Below, in pieces: positions 42,817-52,870 of a stretch of DNA of 64,000 nucleotides (positions within the stretch are counted from its first letter, which is position 1; the number at the start of each line of letters is the position of its first letter). The notes below the pieces were generated by a model. The model saw only the letters and a program-made list of their open reading frames with translations. It did no database searches and was not told where the DNA came from. The DNA comes from an uncultured Coxiella sp. GTDB lineage: Bacteria > Pseudomonadota > Gammaproteobacteria > Coxiellales > Coxiellaceae. The stretch lies in contig CACNSC010000009.1 of NCBI GenBank assembly GCA_902623005.1, positions 18,424-82,423 on the forward strand, read 5' to 3'. The position numbers and the translations under genes are program-made.

Positions 42817-42845
42817 AAAAAAGGCCACAATTGTGGCCTTCTTAA
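42817..42845. terminator. GGCCAC-family terminator copy 4
   Basis: AAAAAAGGCCACAATTGTGGCCTTCTT. Confidence 0.75.
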
Positions 42846-42879
42846 TTGAGCTATTAAACGACAAGCGCTAATCTATCGC

Positions 42880-43122
42880 TTACATTTTTTTACCACTATC
42901 TTCACCATAACTATGTTTGTTTAATTCCACTTTTAACTTCTCACACTTTTTTGCATTTGTTTTCATTTTACATTCCGTCATTACTGTTTTTATGGCGCCG
43001 TCAAGATCTCCTTTGCCAGCTTTATGTTTACCACAACTACAACTACTAGCCAAACTCGATAATGGTAATGCCATTGCACCACATACTGCAGCACTGATGA
43101 TTAATGTTTTTAACGATTTCAT
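42880..43122 (-). CDS. Small secreted protein B, 80 aa (shared leader family)
   Basis: MKSLKTLIISAAVCGAMALPLSSLAS leader; Cys/Lys-rich mature region; strong purine-rich SD upstream. Confidence 0.7.
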   Translation of the reverse strand: MKSLKTLIISAAVCGAMALPLSSLASSCSCGKHKAGKGDLDGAIKTVMTECKMKTNAKKCEKLKVELNKHSYGEDSGKKM

Positions 43123-43257
43123 AATAATACCCCCTGGTGTATCTTTTCGTAAAGTATAAATACTTATCTTTTAAATTATAGTCAAAATCATCGTATTTTG
43201 CGTAATTTTTTTCAAATAATTTCTACCTTGTTGTTTTTATACGTATAAATTTATCGT

Positions 43258-45621
43258 ATGGGTGGTTTTGCTGCTGACGAGACTGATTTTCTCGCTTCCT
43301 GCTTGCACGGTAATGATTGTCGATCTTTGCGCTGCTTTAATAGGCTAACGGTGGGTCAACGAAGATGTTTGAATGTGATTGCTATCTGGGTGGCGCTACT
43401 CACAATGGGTATGGCAGTGTTTGCTCTACCAGTATGGCTTTGTTTAATCACGGCAGTTACGCTTTATCTTCTCGGTCTTTTAGTGGTGCCAAAGCAAATC
43501 GCATTTTTACTGACAATGTCGATGCTTGCCTGGCTGTATGCCACCTTTACACTTCACCACGCCAATCATCAAATTCATCAGATCACTCGATTTGGATCAG
43601 CCACATTGGTGGGTAAAATTATCACTATTCCCGAGCAGCATGCGCATTATCTTCATTTGGAGGTAAAGGCTTCAAGTTGGAATGGACAGGTGTCGAAGGC
43701 GAGGCTGCAAATTAATTGGTATCAACCCTATCCAACAGTTCATGTTGGCGATGTTTGGCAGTGGCAAGTTAATTTAAAGCCATACCATGGTTTATCCAAC
43801 CCAGCATCAAACCACTGGCAGCGCGATCAGCGTTTTCATGGGATCGCCGCACGAGGTTACGTTATCTCCCACACAAAACCACGGTGTTTATACTCGGGTA
43901 ATACTTGGTCATTGTCCGCGCTGCGGCAATACGGGTTGTCCTTGATTCATCATCATGTTGGACGCAATGCCGATTCAGCAATTCTTGCAGCATTAACGCT
44001 AGGAATTCGCAGTGGCCTTACCGATCAACAATGGCAGCTGTTTCAGCACACAGGGACCAGCCATTTGATGAGTGTCTCAGGCTTGCACATCACGGGTGTC
44101 GCTTGGTTGTTTTATAGCTTGTCTTACCGATTATGGTGTTGTTTTCCACGCGTATTGTTGCGTGTGCCAGCCCCTTGGTTTGCCATGTCAGTCAGTATGG
44201 TGGTTGCGCTAGGCTATGCACTGTTGTCGGGTTGGGGCTTACCGGCACAACGTGCGTGTTGGATGTTATGTGTGATTTTATTAGGGCAATGTGTGATTCA
44301 ACCACGAGCATGGTCAGATCGTTTGATGATCGCTGTATTTATTATCTTTGCTTTGAACCCACTGGCAGTTCAGACCGCTAGTTTTTGGTTAAGTGTCACA
44401 GCTATCGCATGGATTGGTTATGCCCTGTTGATACCGTGCCGTGTTGGTGGGCGATTGGGTGTGTGGATAAAAATACAATATTTCTTATTTATCGGTTTAT
44501 TCCCGTTAAATGCCGCATTTTTTGGCATGCATTCAGGCTTGGGATGGCTGGCAAATGCATGGGCAGTGCCTTGGGTGGCGTGTCTGGCATTACCGATCAG
44601 CTTGGTCTCGATGGTAATGGCTATGTTGCATTGTCCTGGCGCACACGCTGGTATGCATTTGAGCATGTTGTTGATTCACTGTTTGCAATGGGGTTTAACC
44701 GAGATGAGTCGACATTGTCAGTGGTCATGGTATCAGGCCATTCAAGGTGCAGCGTGCTATTACTTGATCTTAGCCACTGGGTTATTTTGCTTACCCTGGG
44801 GCACGCCCATGCGTGCCTTCGCAGTGTTTTTGAGTTTACCAGCATTCTTCCCAAGCATTGCTAGGCCGAGTTTTGCATCGGTTTGGATGACCGTGTTGGA
44901 TGTGGGGCAGGGTCTATCAGTGGTTGTACAAACCGCACACCATGTCATGATATATGATACTGGTCCTCACACTTACAGTGGCTTTGATGCAGGCCAGCAA
45001 GTCGTGTTGCCGTATTGGCGGCAGTTGCATTATCCCGCGGTAGACAAGCTTGTCATTAGTCATGGCGATAATGATCATGCTGGCGGTGCTTTGACCTTAT
45101 TATCTCAGGGCATCGTGCAGTCGTTAGTGACCAGTGATCTCAAACAATTTTCTGCTTGGCAACCTCAAGCGTGTATGGCTGGGGAGTCTTGGTCATGGGA
45201 TGGGGTTCGTTTCACCACGCTTTGGCCACCTAAAGATTTTGTTTACCAAGGTAATAACAGTTCTTGTGTGTTGCGAATTGATAGTGGTGTGCATGTCATA
45301 TTATTAACCGGTGATATTGAACAACCAGTCGAGCACAGACTATTGCAATCATCGAGCAACGCTTTATCGGTAACGGTGTTGGTCGCCCCGCATCATGGCA
45401 GTGACAGTTCGTCATCGTGGCCTTGGGTTACGGCGGTAAATCCGGCATTAGTGATTTACCCACAAGGATTTATGAATCGCTATCACTTTCCAGCTCAGGT
45501 GGTCGTACAGCGCTATAATCGCGTGCACGCGATGCAGTACCTGACCAGTGAGCAAGGTGCGGTGCGTGTGCAGTTGAATGCGAATGGTCAGGTTGCGGTG
45601 CAATCATATCGGAATTTTTGA
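43258..45621 (+). CDS. comEC: DNA internalization competence protein ComEC/Rec2
   Basis: LTLGIRSGLTDQQWQLFQHTGTSHLMSVSGLHI; C-terminal metallo-beta-lactamase VLDVGQGLSVVVQT ... ISHGDNDHAGG. Confidence 0.95.
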   Translation: MGGFAADETDFLASCLHGNDCRSLRCFNRLTVGQRRCLNVIAIWVALLTMGMAVFALPVWLCLITAVTLYLLGLLVVPKQIAFLLTMSMLAWLYATFTLHHANHQIHQITRFGSATLVGKIITIPEQHAHYLHLEVKASSWNGQVSKARLQINWYQPYPTVHVGDVWQWQVNLKPYHGLSNPASNHWQRDQRFHGIAARGYVISHTKPRCLYSGNTWSLSALRQYGLSLIHHHVGRNADSAILAALTLGIRSGLTDQQWQLFQHTGTSHLMSVSGLHITGVAWLFYSLSYRLWCCFPRVLLRVPAPWFAMSVSMVVALGYALLSGWGLPAQRACWMLCVILLGQCVIQPRAWSDRLMIAVFIIFALNPLAVQTASFWLSVTAIAWIGYALLIPCRVGGRLGVWIKIQYFLFIGLFPLNAAFFGMHSGLGWLANAWAVPWVACLALPISLVSMVMAMLHCPGAHAGMHLSMLLIHCLQWGLTEMSRHCQWSWYQAIQGAACYYLILATGLFCLPWGTPMRAFAVFLSLPAFFPSIARPSFASVWMTVLDVGQGLSVVVQTAHHVMIYDTGPHTYSGFDAGQQVVLPYWRQLHYPAVDKLVISHGDNDHAGGALTLLSQGIVQSLVTSDLKQFSAWQPQACMAGESWSWDGVRFTTLWPPKDFVYQGNNSSCVLRIDSGVHVILLTGDIEQPVEHRLLQSSSNALSVTVLVAPHHGSDSSSSWPWVTAVNPALVIYPQGFMNRYHFPAQVVVQRYNRVHAMQYLTSEQGAVRVQLNANGQVAVQSYRNF

Positions 45622-45706
45622 AACTCAGAAAAAAAACTAATAATCTGCCATAATGACTAATAGATTGGTTGATAAAATTCATTGTATGTTGTTGAGGGAC
45701 TAGATT

Positions 45707-46876
45707 ATGCATCATTTACCCATTCAATTTTCAAAAAGAGGGGCTTTGCAATCGCTGGCTGAAGACATCTCGCGTTGTGCTGCAGAAGCTAAGCAGCATG
45801 GAAAAGATCTGGTAAGCATGAATGTTGGTGCTCCAGGAACAGGTGCTCCTAAACAAGCATTAGAGGCACTCCAACGCCAGATGGCAAAAGATGTATTGGG
45901 CTATACTACTTCCGATGGCTTACCGTTGCTTAGAGAGCGTATTTGTCAAATGTATGCTGAGCAATACCAGCAAACAGTTTCACCCGACAATATCATTGTG
46001 ACCTACGGTGCCTCAGCTGCGATGTTAATGGCTTGTCTAGCATTGGCAGATGTGGGGAATAAAATTGCTGTACCGTTGCCTTGTTACAGTAATTATTTAG
46101 TATCATTTCGTCGCTTAGGCTTGAATATCGAGTATATAGAAACGGACTTTGAACATAATTTTTGTATCACCCCTGAGCAGGTGTTGGCTTTAGACTCCGA
46201 TGTGCAAGCGTTAATTATTATCAATCCGTCCAATCCGACAGGGTCGATTATTTCGCCTGCGGATTATGAACAGATTATCAATATTTGTTTAGAGAGAAAT
46301 ATCACGGTTATCTCCGATGAAATTTATCAAAATATCATCTTTGACGGCGCAAAACCGGTAGAAACCGCTCTAAAGCATTCGCGTGATTTAATCATCATCA
46401 ATAGTTTTTCCAAGTATTATTCCATGCCTGGGTGGCGGGTGGGTTGGATGGTTGTGCCTGACTATTTATCCGACCAGATGAAGTCGGTTGCGCGTTCACT
46501 GTTCATTGCACCACCGACACCGTCGCAATACGTTGCAGCAGCAGCCATGGATTGTGAGGATGAGTTGCAAGACCACCTAACTGTCTATGCTAAGAACCGT
46601 GAGATTTTACTGCAGCAAATGCCACAGATTGGTTTTGATCGTTTTTCTTCGACAGACGGTGCATTTTATTTTTACGCACACACTAAGCACTTGCACTGCA
46701 ACTGCATCGAGTTTTGTCAGAAGATGATCAACGAGGCTGGTGTGATTGCAAGTCCCGGTAAAGCTTTCGATCCGCTGTCTGGTGATCATTATGTGCGCTT
46801 CTCTTATGCCGGAACGACAGCCAGTATTGAGCGTGCGGTTGATCGTTTGCAGCGATGGGTGCCAACCCTCAAGTAA
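45707..46876 (+). CDS. Class I/II PLP-dependent aminotransferase
   Basis: INPSNPTGSIIS, SDEIYQNIIFDG, NSFSKYYSMPGWRVGW motifs. Confidence 0.93.
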   Translation: MHHLPIQFSKRGALQSLAEDISRCAAEAKQHGKDLVSMNVGAPGTGAPKQALEALQRQMAKDVLGYTTSDGLPLLRERICQMYAEQYQQTVSPDNIIVTYGASAAMLMACLALADVGNKIAVPLPCYSNYLVSFRRLGLNIEYIETDFEHNFCITPEQVLALDSDVQALIIINPSNPTGSIISPADYEQIINICLERNITVISDEIYQNIIFDGAKPVETALKHSRDLIIINSFSKYYSMPGWRVGWMVVPDYLSDQMKSVARSLFIAPPTPSQYVAAAAMDCEDELQDHLTVYAKNREILLQQMPQIGFDRFSSTDGAFYFYAHTKHLHCNCIEFCQKMINEAGVIASPGKAFDPLSGDHYVRFSYAGTTASIERAVDRLQRWVPTLK

Positions 46877-47100
46877 GCCAGATAACTATTTTGATATAGA
46901 ATTCCTCATTTTGTGTGCTAATTGGTTGGAGGAATTAAAAAAATCAATTAAAACATGGCGTTATGATTTGTATCGAGGTCTTGGAAATAGTTTCGTGTTA
47001 ACACCGCAGTTGCCGGTGGCTAAAGCACAAATTTTTGTCGATTATTGCCGTTGCCTGGGGTAAACTTTGCAGCACTTTTTCCTGCTCGAGTGTCGATATT

Positions 47101-48855
47101 ATGATTACAGATCTAAGTGGTTTTAAGGCGTACAAGCGCCTCATCCTGGATGCAAAACAATACTGGTATTTGTTCATCATTGGCGCCATTGGTACTGTGG
47201 TGTTATCGAGTGTCGATGCGGGATTAACTTGGTTTTTAAAACCGATTTTAGACAAAGGCTTTATCAATCGCGATCAGGGGTTCATTAACTGGTTACCACT
47301 GATTATCTTAGCTATTTTTGTATTTCGTGGTGTTGGTGGTTTTGTCTCTGATTATTGCATCAGTCGTGTCGCACGCAGTGTGGTCACGGACTTCAGGCGC
47401 CGACTTTTCTCACATTACATGAAGCTACCTGCTAGTTTCTACGACCGCAGTCGTTCCGGTGATTTATTGGGTTTAATTATTTTTAACGTTGAGCAAGTTG
47501 CACAAGCGTGTTCGAGTTCAATGATCACAGTGCTGCGAGAAACATCATTGCTGATTGGCCTAGTCATCGTCATGTTCAGTATTAGCTGGCAGTTGTCACT
47601 ATTTTTTGTTGTAGTTACCCCTTTCATTACATGGGTTGTGCGATGGAGTTCGACACGGATGCGTCGTCTCAGTACACAGGTACAAGACTCGGTAGGTGAT
47701 GTGACATCAGTGGCCGAAGAGGGTATTGAAAATTATAAAGTGGTTCGAATTTTTCGTGGGCAGCAGCAAGAGCTTGCTAAGTTTTTTAAGGCAACTAAAC
47801 GAAACTTGCAACAATCATTAAAAGTGGTCGTCACTAACAGCATTGGTTCAGCATCCGTGCAAATTTTAGTGTCGATACCAATCGCTGGAACTTTATTTTT
47901 TGCAACCATGCCATCCTTTAATTTCTCAGCAGGTGGCTTCGCAGCGATTGTCGGCGCGATGGTTAGTTTATTGCGTCCCTTTCGACGTTTGACCACGGTT
48001 AATGCAACTTTTCAAAAAGGGATTGCTGGAACGGAAAGTATCTATCAAATGCTGTCACAACCCGTTGAAGATGATAGCGGTAAACAGCTTCTTTCTAACT
48101 GCCAAGGCGAACTTCATCTCAAAGATATTTCATTTCGATATGCTGAGGACAGCAATTGGGTGTTGCGTAATATTTCTCTACAGGTGCCACATGGTAAGAC
48201 TATTGCATTGGTCGGTCGTTCCGGTAGCGGTAAAACAACTCTAGTTAATCTTCTACCGCGTTTTTATGAGGCTAATATCGGTTCAATTAGCATCGATGGT
48301 CACAACATTAAACAATTTACTCTGGATTCACTGCGCCAACAGTTTTCCATTGTATCTCAAAATACCACGTTGTTTAACGAGACTATTGCAAACAATATCG
48401 CTTATGGGATGAATAACGTGGATTTAGAGCAAATTCGTCAAGCGGCAAAAGCAGCCTGTGCAGATGAATTTATTGAACGATTCCCTATGCAGTACGATGA
48501 GTTGATTGGTGAGGATGGCGTGCTCTTGTCGGGTGGCCAGCGTCAGCGTATTGCGATTGCTCGTGCTTTGCTTAAGAAAGCGCCGATCCTGATTTTAGAC
48601 GAGGCAACTTCTGCACTGGATAGTCATTCTGAACAGCACATTCAGCGCGCATTGACGTCGCTAATGGCATTTTCAACCTCTATCGTGATAGCACATCGAT
48701 TATCAACCATCGAAAACGCGGATTGGATCGTGGTGCTGGATCAAGGCCACATCGTAGAACAAGGTACGCATACCGATCTATTGGCCAAGCAGGGTGCCTA
48801 CGTTGAATTGCGTAAAGTGCAGTTTCGTGAAGAGGAAGCTGTCGAGACCGTATAA
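47101..48855 (+). CDS. msbA: Lipid A export ABC transporter MsbA
   Basis: 6-TM plus NBD (ALVGRSGSGKTTLVNLLPRFY, LLSGGQRQRIAIARALLKKAPILILDEATSALD); followed by lpxK; likely start MITDLSGF. Confidence 0.94.
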   Translation: MITDLSGFKAYKRLILDAKQYWYLFIIGAIGTVVLSSVDAGLTWFLKPILDKGFINRDQGFINWLPLIILAIFVFRGVGGFVSDYCISRVARSVVTDFRRRLFSHYMKLPASFYDRSRSGDLLGLIIFNVEQVAQACSSSMITVLRETSLLIGLVIVMFSISWQLSLFFVVVTPFITWVVRWSSTRMRRLSTQVQDSVGDVTSVAEEGIENYKVVRIFRGQQQELAKFFKATKRNLQQSLKVVVTNSIGSASVQILVSIPIAGTLFFATMPSFNFSAGGFAAIVGAMVSLLRPFRRLTTVNATFQKGIAGTESIYQMLSQPVEDDSGKQLLSNCQGELHLKDISFRYAEDSNWVLRNISLQVPHGKTIALVGRSGSGKTTLVNLLPRFYEANIGSISIDGHNIKQFTLDSLRQQFSIVSQNTTLFNETIANNIAYGMNNVDLEQIRQAAKAACADEFIERFPMQYDELIGEDGVLLSGGQRQRIAIARALLKKAPILILDEATSALDSHSEQHIQRALTSLMAFSTSIVIAHRLSTIENADWIVVLDQGHIVEQGTHTDLLAKQGAYVELRKVQFREEEAVETV

Positions 48856-49859
48856 TGAAGCTCAGTTGTGTTGTCCAACGCATTTGGTACGGTAAGGCGC
48901 TCACTTCGGCTGTGGCTTATTTGTTGTGGCCATTATCTGTGATTTACCGTTGCATTATTTTCTTTCGACAGTGTGCCTTTCGATACGGTCTATTTAAAGT
49001 TCACCGTCTTAACGTGCCAGTGATTATTATTGGTAATATCACCACAGGTGGTGCTGGCAAATCGCCACTGACTGCAGCTGTGGTCATGCATTTAAAACAA
49101 CAAGGTTATCAACCGGGTATGGTGAGTCGTGGTTACGGTGGTCAGTCAACCCAGTGGCCCCAGGTTGTGACAGAAAATTCTGATCCGCGTCTTGTGGGTG
49201 ATGAGCCGGTTATGTTAGTGCAGCAAACACGGTGTCCAATGGTGGTTGCTCCCAATCGAGTACAAGCAGCTCAAATGTTATTGGCACAGCATGCTTGTGA
49301 CATTATTGTCAGTGATGATGGACTGCAACATCGGGCTTTGGGTCGTGATCTCGAGATCGCTGTTGTTGATGGTCAGCGTCGCTATGGTAATGAATTTTGT
49401 CTCCCCGCCGGTCCTCTGCGCGAGCCGTTGTCTCGTCTCAACTCAGTCGACGCAATTGTTTCTCAAGGTCATGCATTAGCGAATGAATTTGCCATGAAGT
49501 TAGATTTACAATTTCCAACTGGCATTTTAGATGCCAGTCGATATCAAGCTTGGTCAGATTTCACCACGCCAGTGCATGCCATAGCGGGCATTGGAGACCC
49601 TAAACGTTTTTTTCAGGCCCTTGAGCATCAAGGTTTAACCGTGATTCGACACCCGTTTCCGGATCATCATGCATTTACACCCAAAGATATTTGTTTTGAT
49701 GATAACTTCCCCGTATTAATGACGGCCAAAGATGCGGTGAAATGTTTTGATTTTTGTTCCGATAATGATTGGTGTGTGCCAGCCATTGCGCAATGCGATG
49801 AGGCTTTTTGGCACTGGTTAATGCAGTCCGTTAATCACCTGTCGCATTCACGAGGATAG
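48855..49859 (+). CDS. lpxK: Tetraacyldisaccharide 4'-kinase
   Basis: VPVIIIGNITTGGAGKSPLTAAVV; VSRGYGGQS; IIVSDDGLQHRALGRDLEIAVVDGQRRYGN. Confidence 0.95.
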   Translation: MKLSCVVQRIWYGKALTSAVAYLLWPLSVIYRCIIFFRQCAFRYGLFKVHRLNVPVIIIGNITTGGAGKSPLTAAVVMHLKQQGYQPGMVSRGYGGQSTQWPQVVTENSDPRLVGDEPVMLVQQTRCPMVVAPNRVQAAQMLLAQHACDIIVSDDGLQHRALGRDLEIAVVDGQRRYGNEFCLPAGPLREPLSRLNSVDAIVSQGHALANEFAMKLDLQFPTGILDASRYQAWSDFTTPVHAIAGIGDPKRFFQALEHQGLTVIRHPFPDHHAFTPKDICFDDNFPVLMTAKDAVKCFDFCSDNDWCVPAIAQCDEAFWHWLMQSVNHLSHSRG

Positions 49860-49954
49860 GCTTACCGTTGAATTCCAATAAAATATGATTGATAGTTGAT
49901 GTGGATTGATGCGTTGGATACACAGTTTTTAAAGTCATTCAAGGAAGGATATTA

Positions 49955-51181
49955 ATGAGTGTAGGATCTCAGCAACAACTCGCCACAGATAGCGAAGTTA
50001 AAATTAGCTTAAATGCATTGTTTTTTAGTTATGGTGTTGGCTATAACTACTTCAATTTATTATTTCCAGCAATGGCGGTAATCTTTTCATATAACCTTCA
50101 CGCTGTGAAGTTAGTCTACACACTTTATTTTCTTATGGCGGGGTGCTTGTTGCTAGTACCAGGATTATTGGTTTACAGGATTGGGTATCGCAAAGCGATA
50201 ATGTGTTATTGCTCATTATTCATTGTTGGAACACTGTTTGGATTATTTTCCAAGGGCGTCTTACTTTGGGTCATATTAGGTCGAATATTGCAAATGTTCG
50301 GCTTATCAGTAATGCCATTTTTTTCAAAGGTACTTGTTTTTCAATTACCGAGATCGTCAATAAAAAGCCTGATTATTATGCGAGTGATTATTTTCAATTT
50401 TTCAGGCCCAGTTTTTGTATTAGCTCTAGGATTAGTAATCCGATATTTTTCTTGGACGATTGGTTTTGATATGGTAGGAATTGTATTTATGCTGATGCTA
50501 CTCGGGTTGGGTTTTTTTTCTCACGAGATAAAAGTCGATGGACTCATTTCACCCATCAATCAGTTTAAATCAGCTTTTAAATTATTTAGCAATTATTCAC
50601 TTCTTTCATTGATGTTACTGATTCTGGTTGTTGTCTGTTTGACGAGTTTTATTTCTTTGATTTATGCCTATGTGCTCCATGTTGAGTTTCACTTGCCGGT
50701 TGCTTTAGTTGGTTTTTTTCCTATTACAATGTCAATAGTAAGTTTGCTGTCAACGGGTTTCTCAGCCGTATTATCCAAGCTTGTTGCTCGACTGAATGAC
50801 ACGTTAATTATTGTGATAGTTATGTTGATTAATTTTTCAGTTGCTATCGTTTTTATGATGCTAAATTTGGTGTCAATAAAAGCTTGGTGGATTTATGTTG
50901 TCGTGTCTGCTGTATGGGTTTTTAACCAAACCTTGTTATTTATTTTTCTCACTCACTACCTTGGGATAATGCTAAAAAAATTAAATAACAATATCGATGC
51001 AAATATCCTTTACTTCTTTTTATATTACGTAATAATTATTATTTCTACGTTGGTTTGGTCTGCATTTGAAACCAGTGACTTTATAGTGCCACTTATTGCA
51101 TTAATTCTCACTACCATACCGATAATTCTCGCATTTTTTATTCCCTGGCGTCAGATCAGGTCGATGGAATCACGTGCCTAA
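49955..51181 (+). CDS. MFS-like 12-TM transporter, divergent
   Basis: Hydrophobic 12-TM pattern; no specific motif. Confidence 0.65.
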   Translation: MSVGSQQQLATDSEVKISLNALFFSYGVGYNYFNLLFPAMAVIFSYNLHAVKLVYTLYFLMAGCLLLVPGLLVYRIGYRKAIMCYCSLFIVGTLFGLFSKGVLLWVILGRILQMFGLSVMPFFSKVLVFQLPRSSIKSLIIMRVIIFNFSGPVFVLALGLVIRYFSWTIGFDMVGIVFMLMLLGLGFFSHEIKVDGLISPINQFKSAFKLFSNYSLLSLMLLILVVVCLTSFISLIYAYVLHVEFHLPVALVGFFPITMSIVSLLSTGFSAVLSKLVARLNDTLIIVIVMLINFSVAIVFMMLNLVSIKAWWIYVVVSAVWVFNQTLLFIFLTHYLGIMLKKLNNNIDANILYFFLYYVIIIISTLVWSAFETSDFIVPLIALILTTIPIILAFFIPWRQIRSMESRA

Positions 51182-51615
51182 AAAATATATTTTTCTCGAG
51201 AGAGGGTAAATTATAATGGCCACGTATTTGCGTCCGAATACTCCTTTGCCAAGTCCGCTGATCCTGTGTGATATCTTGATACAGTTAAGTGGCGTATTGC
51301 TAATGTTTGTGCTTGTTTCTCTGTAGCGATGACTAAATTCAGCTGGGTCACAGTTTTCGTTGAATTCTAATGGGTTATCATCATCACAAAGGCGCTTTGC
51401 AGGCAATAGTGAGATTAAATAATGCTTAAGTGATTATTGTCAAAAGCATGTTTGTATGATATTCGATACTGATTTTTATCATTATTTCTCTTGGCCTAGC
51501 AGTGTGTCGGTAAGCAAAGGTTTCCAAATCACACAATAGAGAGTGATAGTTGTGTTCTAATTCTAGGCTGCTATCATAGGTGCCAACCTCATTTTATAGC
51601 TGTTTTATCATTACC

Positions 51616-52848
51616 ATGAAAACCACAAATTCCTTAGCTGTTGATATCGCTGGCGTTATTGTTGGTGGCAATGCTCCTGTTGTCATTCAATCCATGACAG
51701 ATACGGCGACGGAGGATATTGCTGCAACTGTTCGTCAGGTAAAGCTACTTGCCGATGCGGGTTCTGAATTGGTTCGTATTACCGTTAATACTGAAGCCGC
51801 GGCAGCTGCAGTGGGCGATATTCGTCGGCAATTAGATGATCTGGGTTGTTCCGTACCTTTGGTGGGTGACTTTCATTACAACGGTCATCGGTTGTTGCAG
51901 GAATTCCCCGATTGCGCAACAGCGTTGGCTAAATACCGTATCAATCCCGGAAATGTTGGCTTTGGGACTAAAAAAGACGAACAATTCAATACTATGATCG
52001 ACATGGCTATCACCCATAATAAACCAATTCGTATTGGTGTTAACTGGGGTAGTTTAGATAAGGCTTTGGCAGCGCAGTTAATGGATGAAAATGCTAAGCG
52101 CGCCAATCCATTGTCATCACGGGCGGTTTTGCGAGAGGCACTGGTATTGTCGGCACTCACAAGTGCGCAAGCGGCAGAAGACCGCGGCTTGCCGGCGAAC
52201 CGTATTGTCTTGTCATGCAAAACCTCCTCGGTCAATGATTTGATTGAGGTTTATCAAAATCTTGCTGAGCGGGCACCGTACGCTCTACACGTCGGTTTAA
52301 CCGAGGCTGGTATGGGTACCTCTGCTATCGTTGCATCCAGTGTAGCACTCGGTGTTTTATTACGGCAGGGCATTGGTGACACCTTGCGAGTTTCACTGAC
52401 ACCAGAGCCTAATGGCTCTCGAGATAATGAAGTGCGTGTCTGTCAAGACATTGTGCAGTCACTCGGGTTACGTTCGTTCAGCCCAGTGATTACTTCTTGC
52501 CCCGGTTGCGGCAGGACTACCAGTAGTTTTTTTCGTGAATTGACCGACCGCGTGACCCAATACGTTCGGCAACACATGCCAGAGTGGCGTCAAAGTTATC
52601 CTGGTGTTGAAACCTTATCAATTGCTGTTATGGGTTGTGTGGTGAATGGGCCCGGCGAGAGTAAGCACGCTAATATCGGTATTAGTCTGCCCGGTACGGG
52701 TGAGGCACCCTCTGCGCCAGTATTCATAGACGGAAAGAAATCGGTCACCTTACGTGGTGATGATATCGGTGAGCAGTTTATTGCTTTGATCACTGATTAT
52801 GTTAAGACGGCTTTTGCTCCCAGGCTGTTAGCTGATCAAGAGTGTTAA
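51616..52848 (+). CDS. ispG: 4-hydroxy-3-methylbut-2-en-1-yl diphosphate synthase
   Basis: [68 protein letters not shown]. Confidence 0.97.
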   Translation: MKTTNSLAVDIAGVIVGGNAPVVIQSMTDTATEDIAATVRQVKLLADAGSELVRITVNTEAAAAAVGDIRRQLDDLGCSVPLVGDFHYNGHRLLQEFPDCATALAKYRINPGNVGFGTKKDEQFNTMIDMAITHNKPIRIGVNWGSLDKALAAQLMDENAKRANPLSSRAVLREALVLSALTSAQAAEDRGLPANRIVLSCKTSSVNDLIEVYQNLAERAPYALHVGLTEAGMGTSAIVASSVALGVLLRQGIGDTLRVSLTPEPNGSRDNEVRVCQDIVQSLGLRSFSPVITSCPGCGRTTSSFFRELTDRVTQYVRQHMPEWRQSYPGVETLSIAVMGCVVNGPGESKHANIGISLPGTGEAPSAPVFIDGKKSVTLRGDDIGEQFIALITDYVKTAFAPRLLADQEC

Positions 52849-52870
52849 TAAAGCAATACTGGGGGTGTTG

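Noticed and set aside
46877-47100. Extended N-terminus of the msbA ORF and overlapping 105-aa ORF
   Set aside because: ATG at 47101 (MITDLSGFKAYKRL) fits MsbA better; upstream portion lacks similarity to MsbA and looks like leader sequence.
51170-51406. 78-aa minus-strand ORF with somewhat protein-like sequence (CDDDNPLEFNENCDPAEFSHRYRETSTN...)
   Set aside because: No ATG start, no clear RBS, no family; left as unproven remnant.
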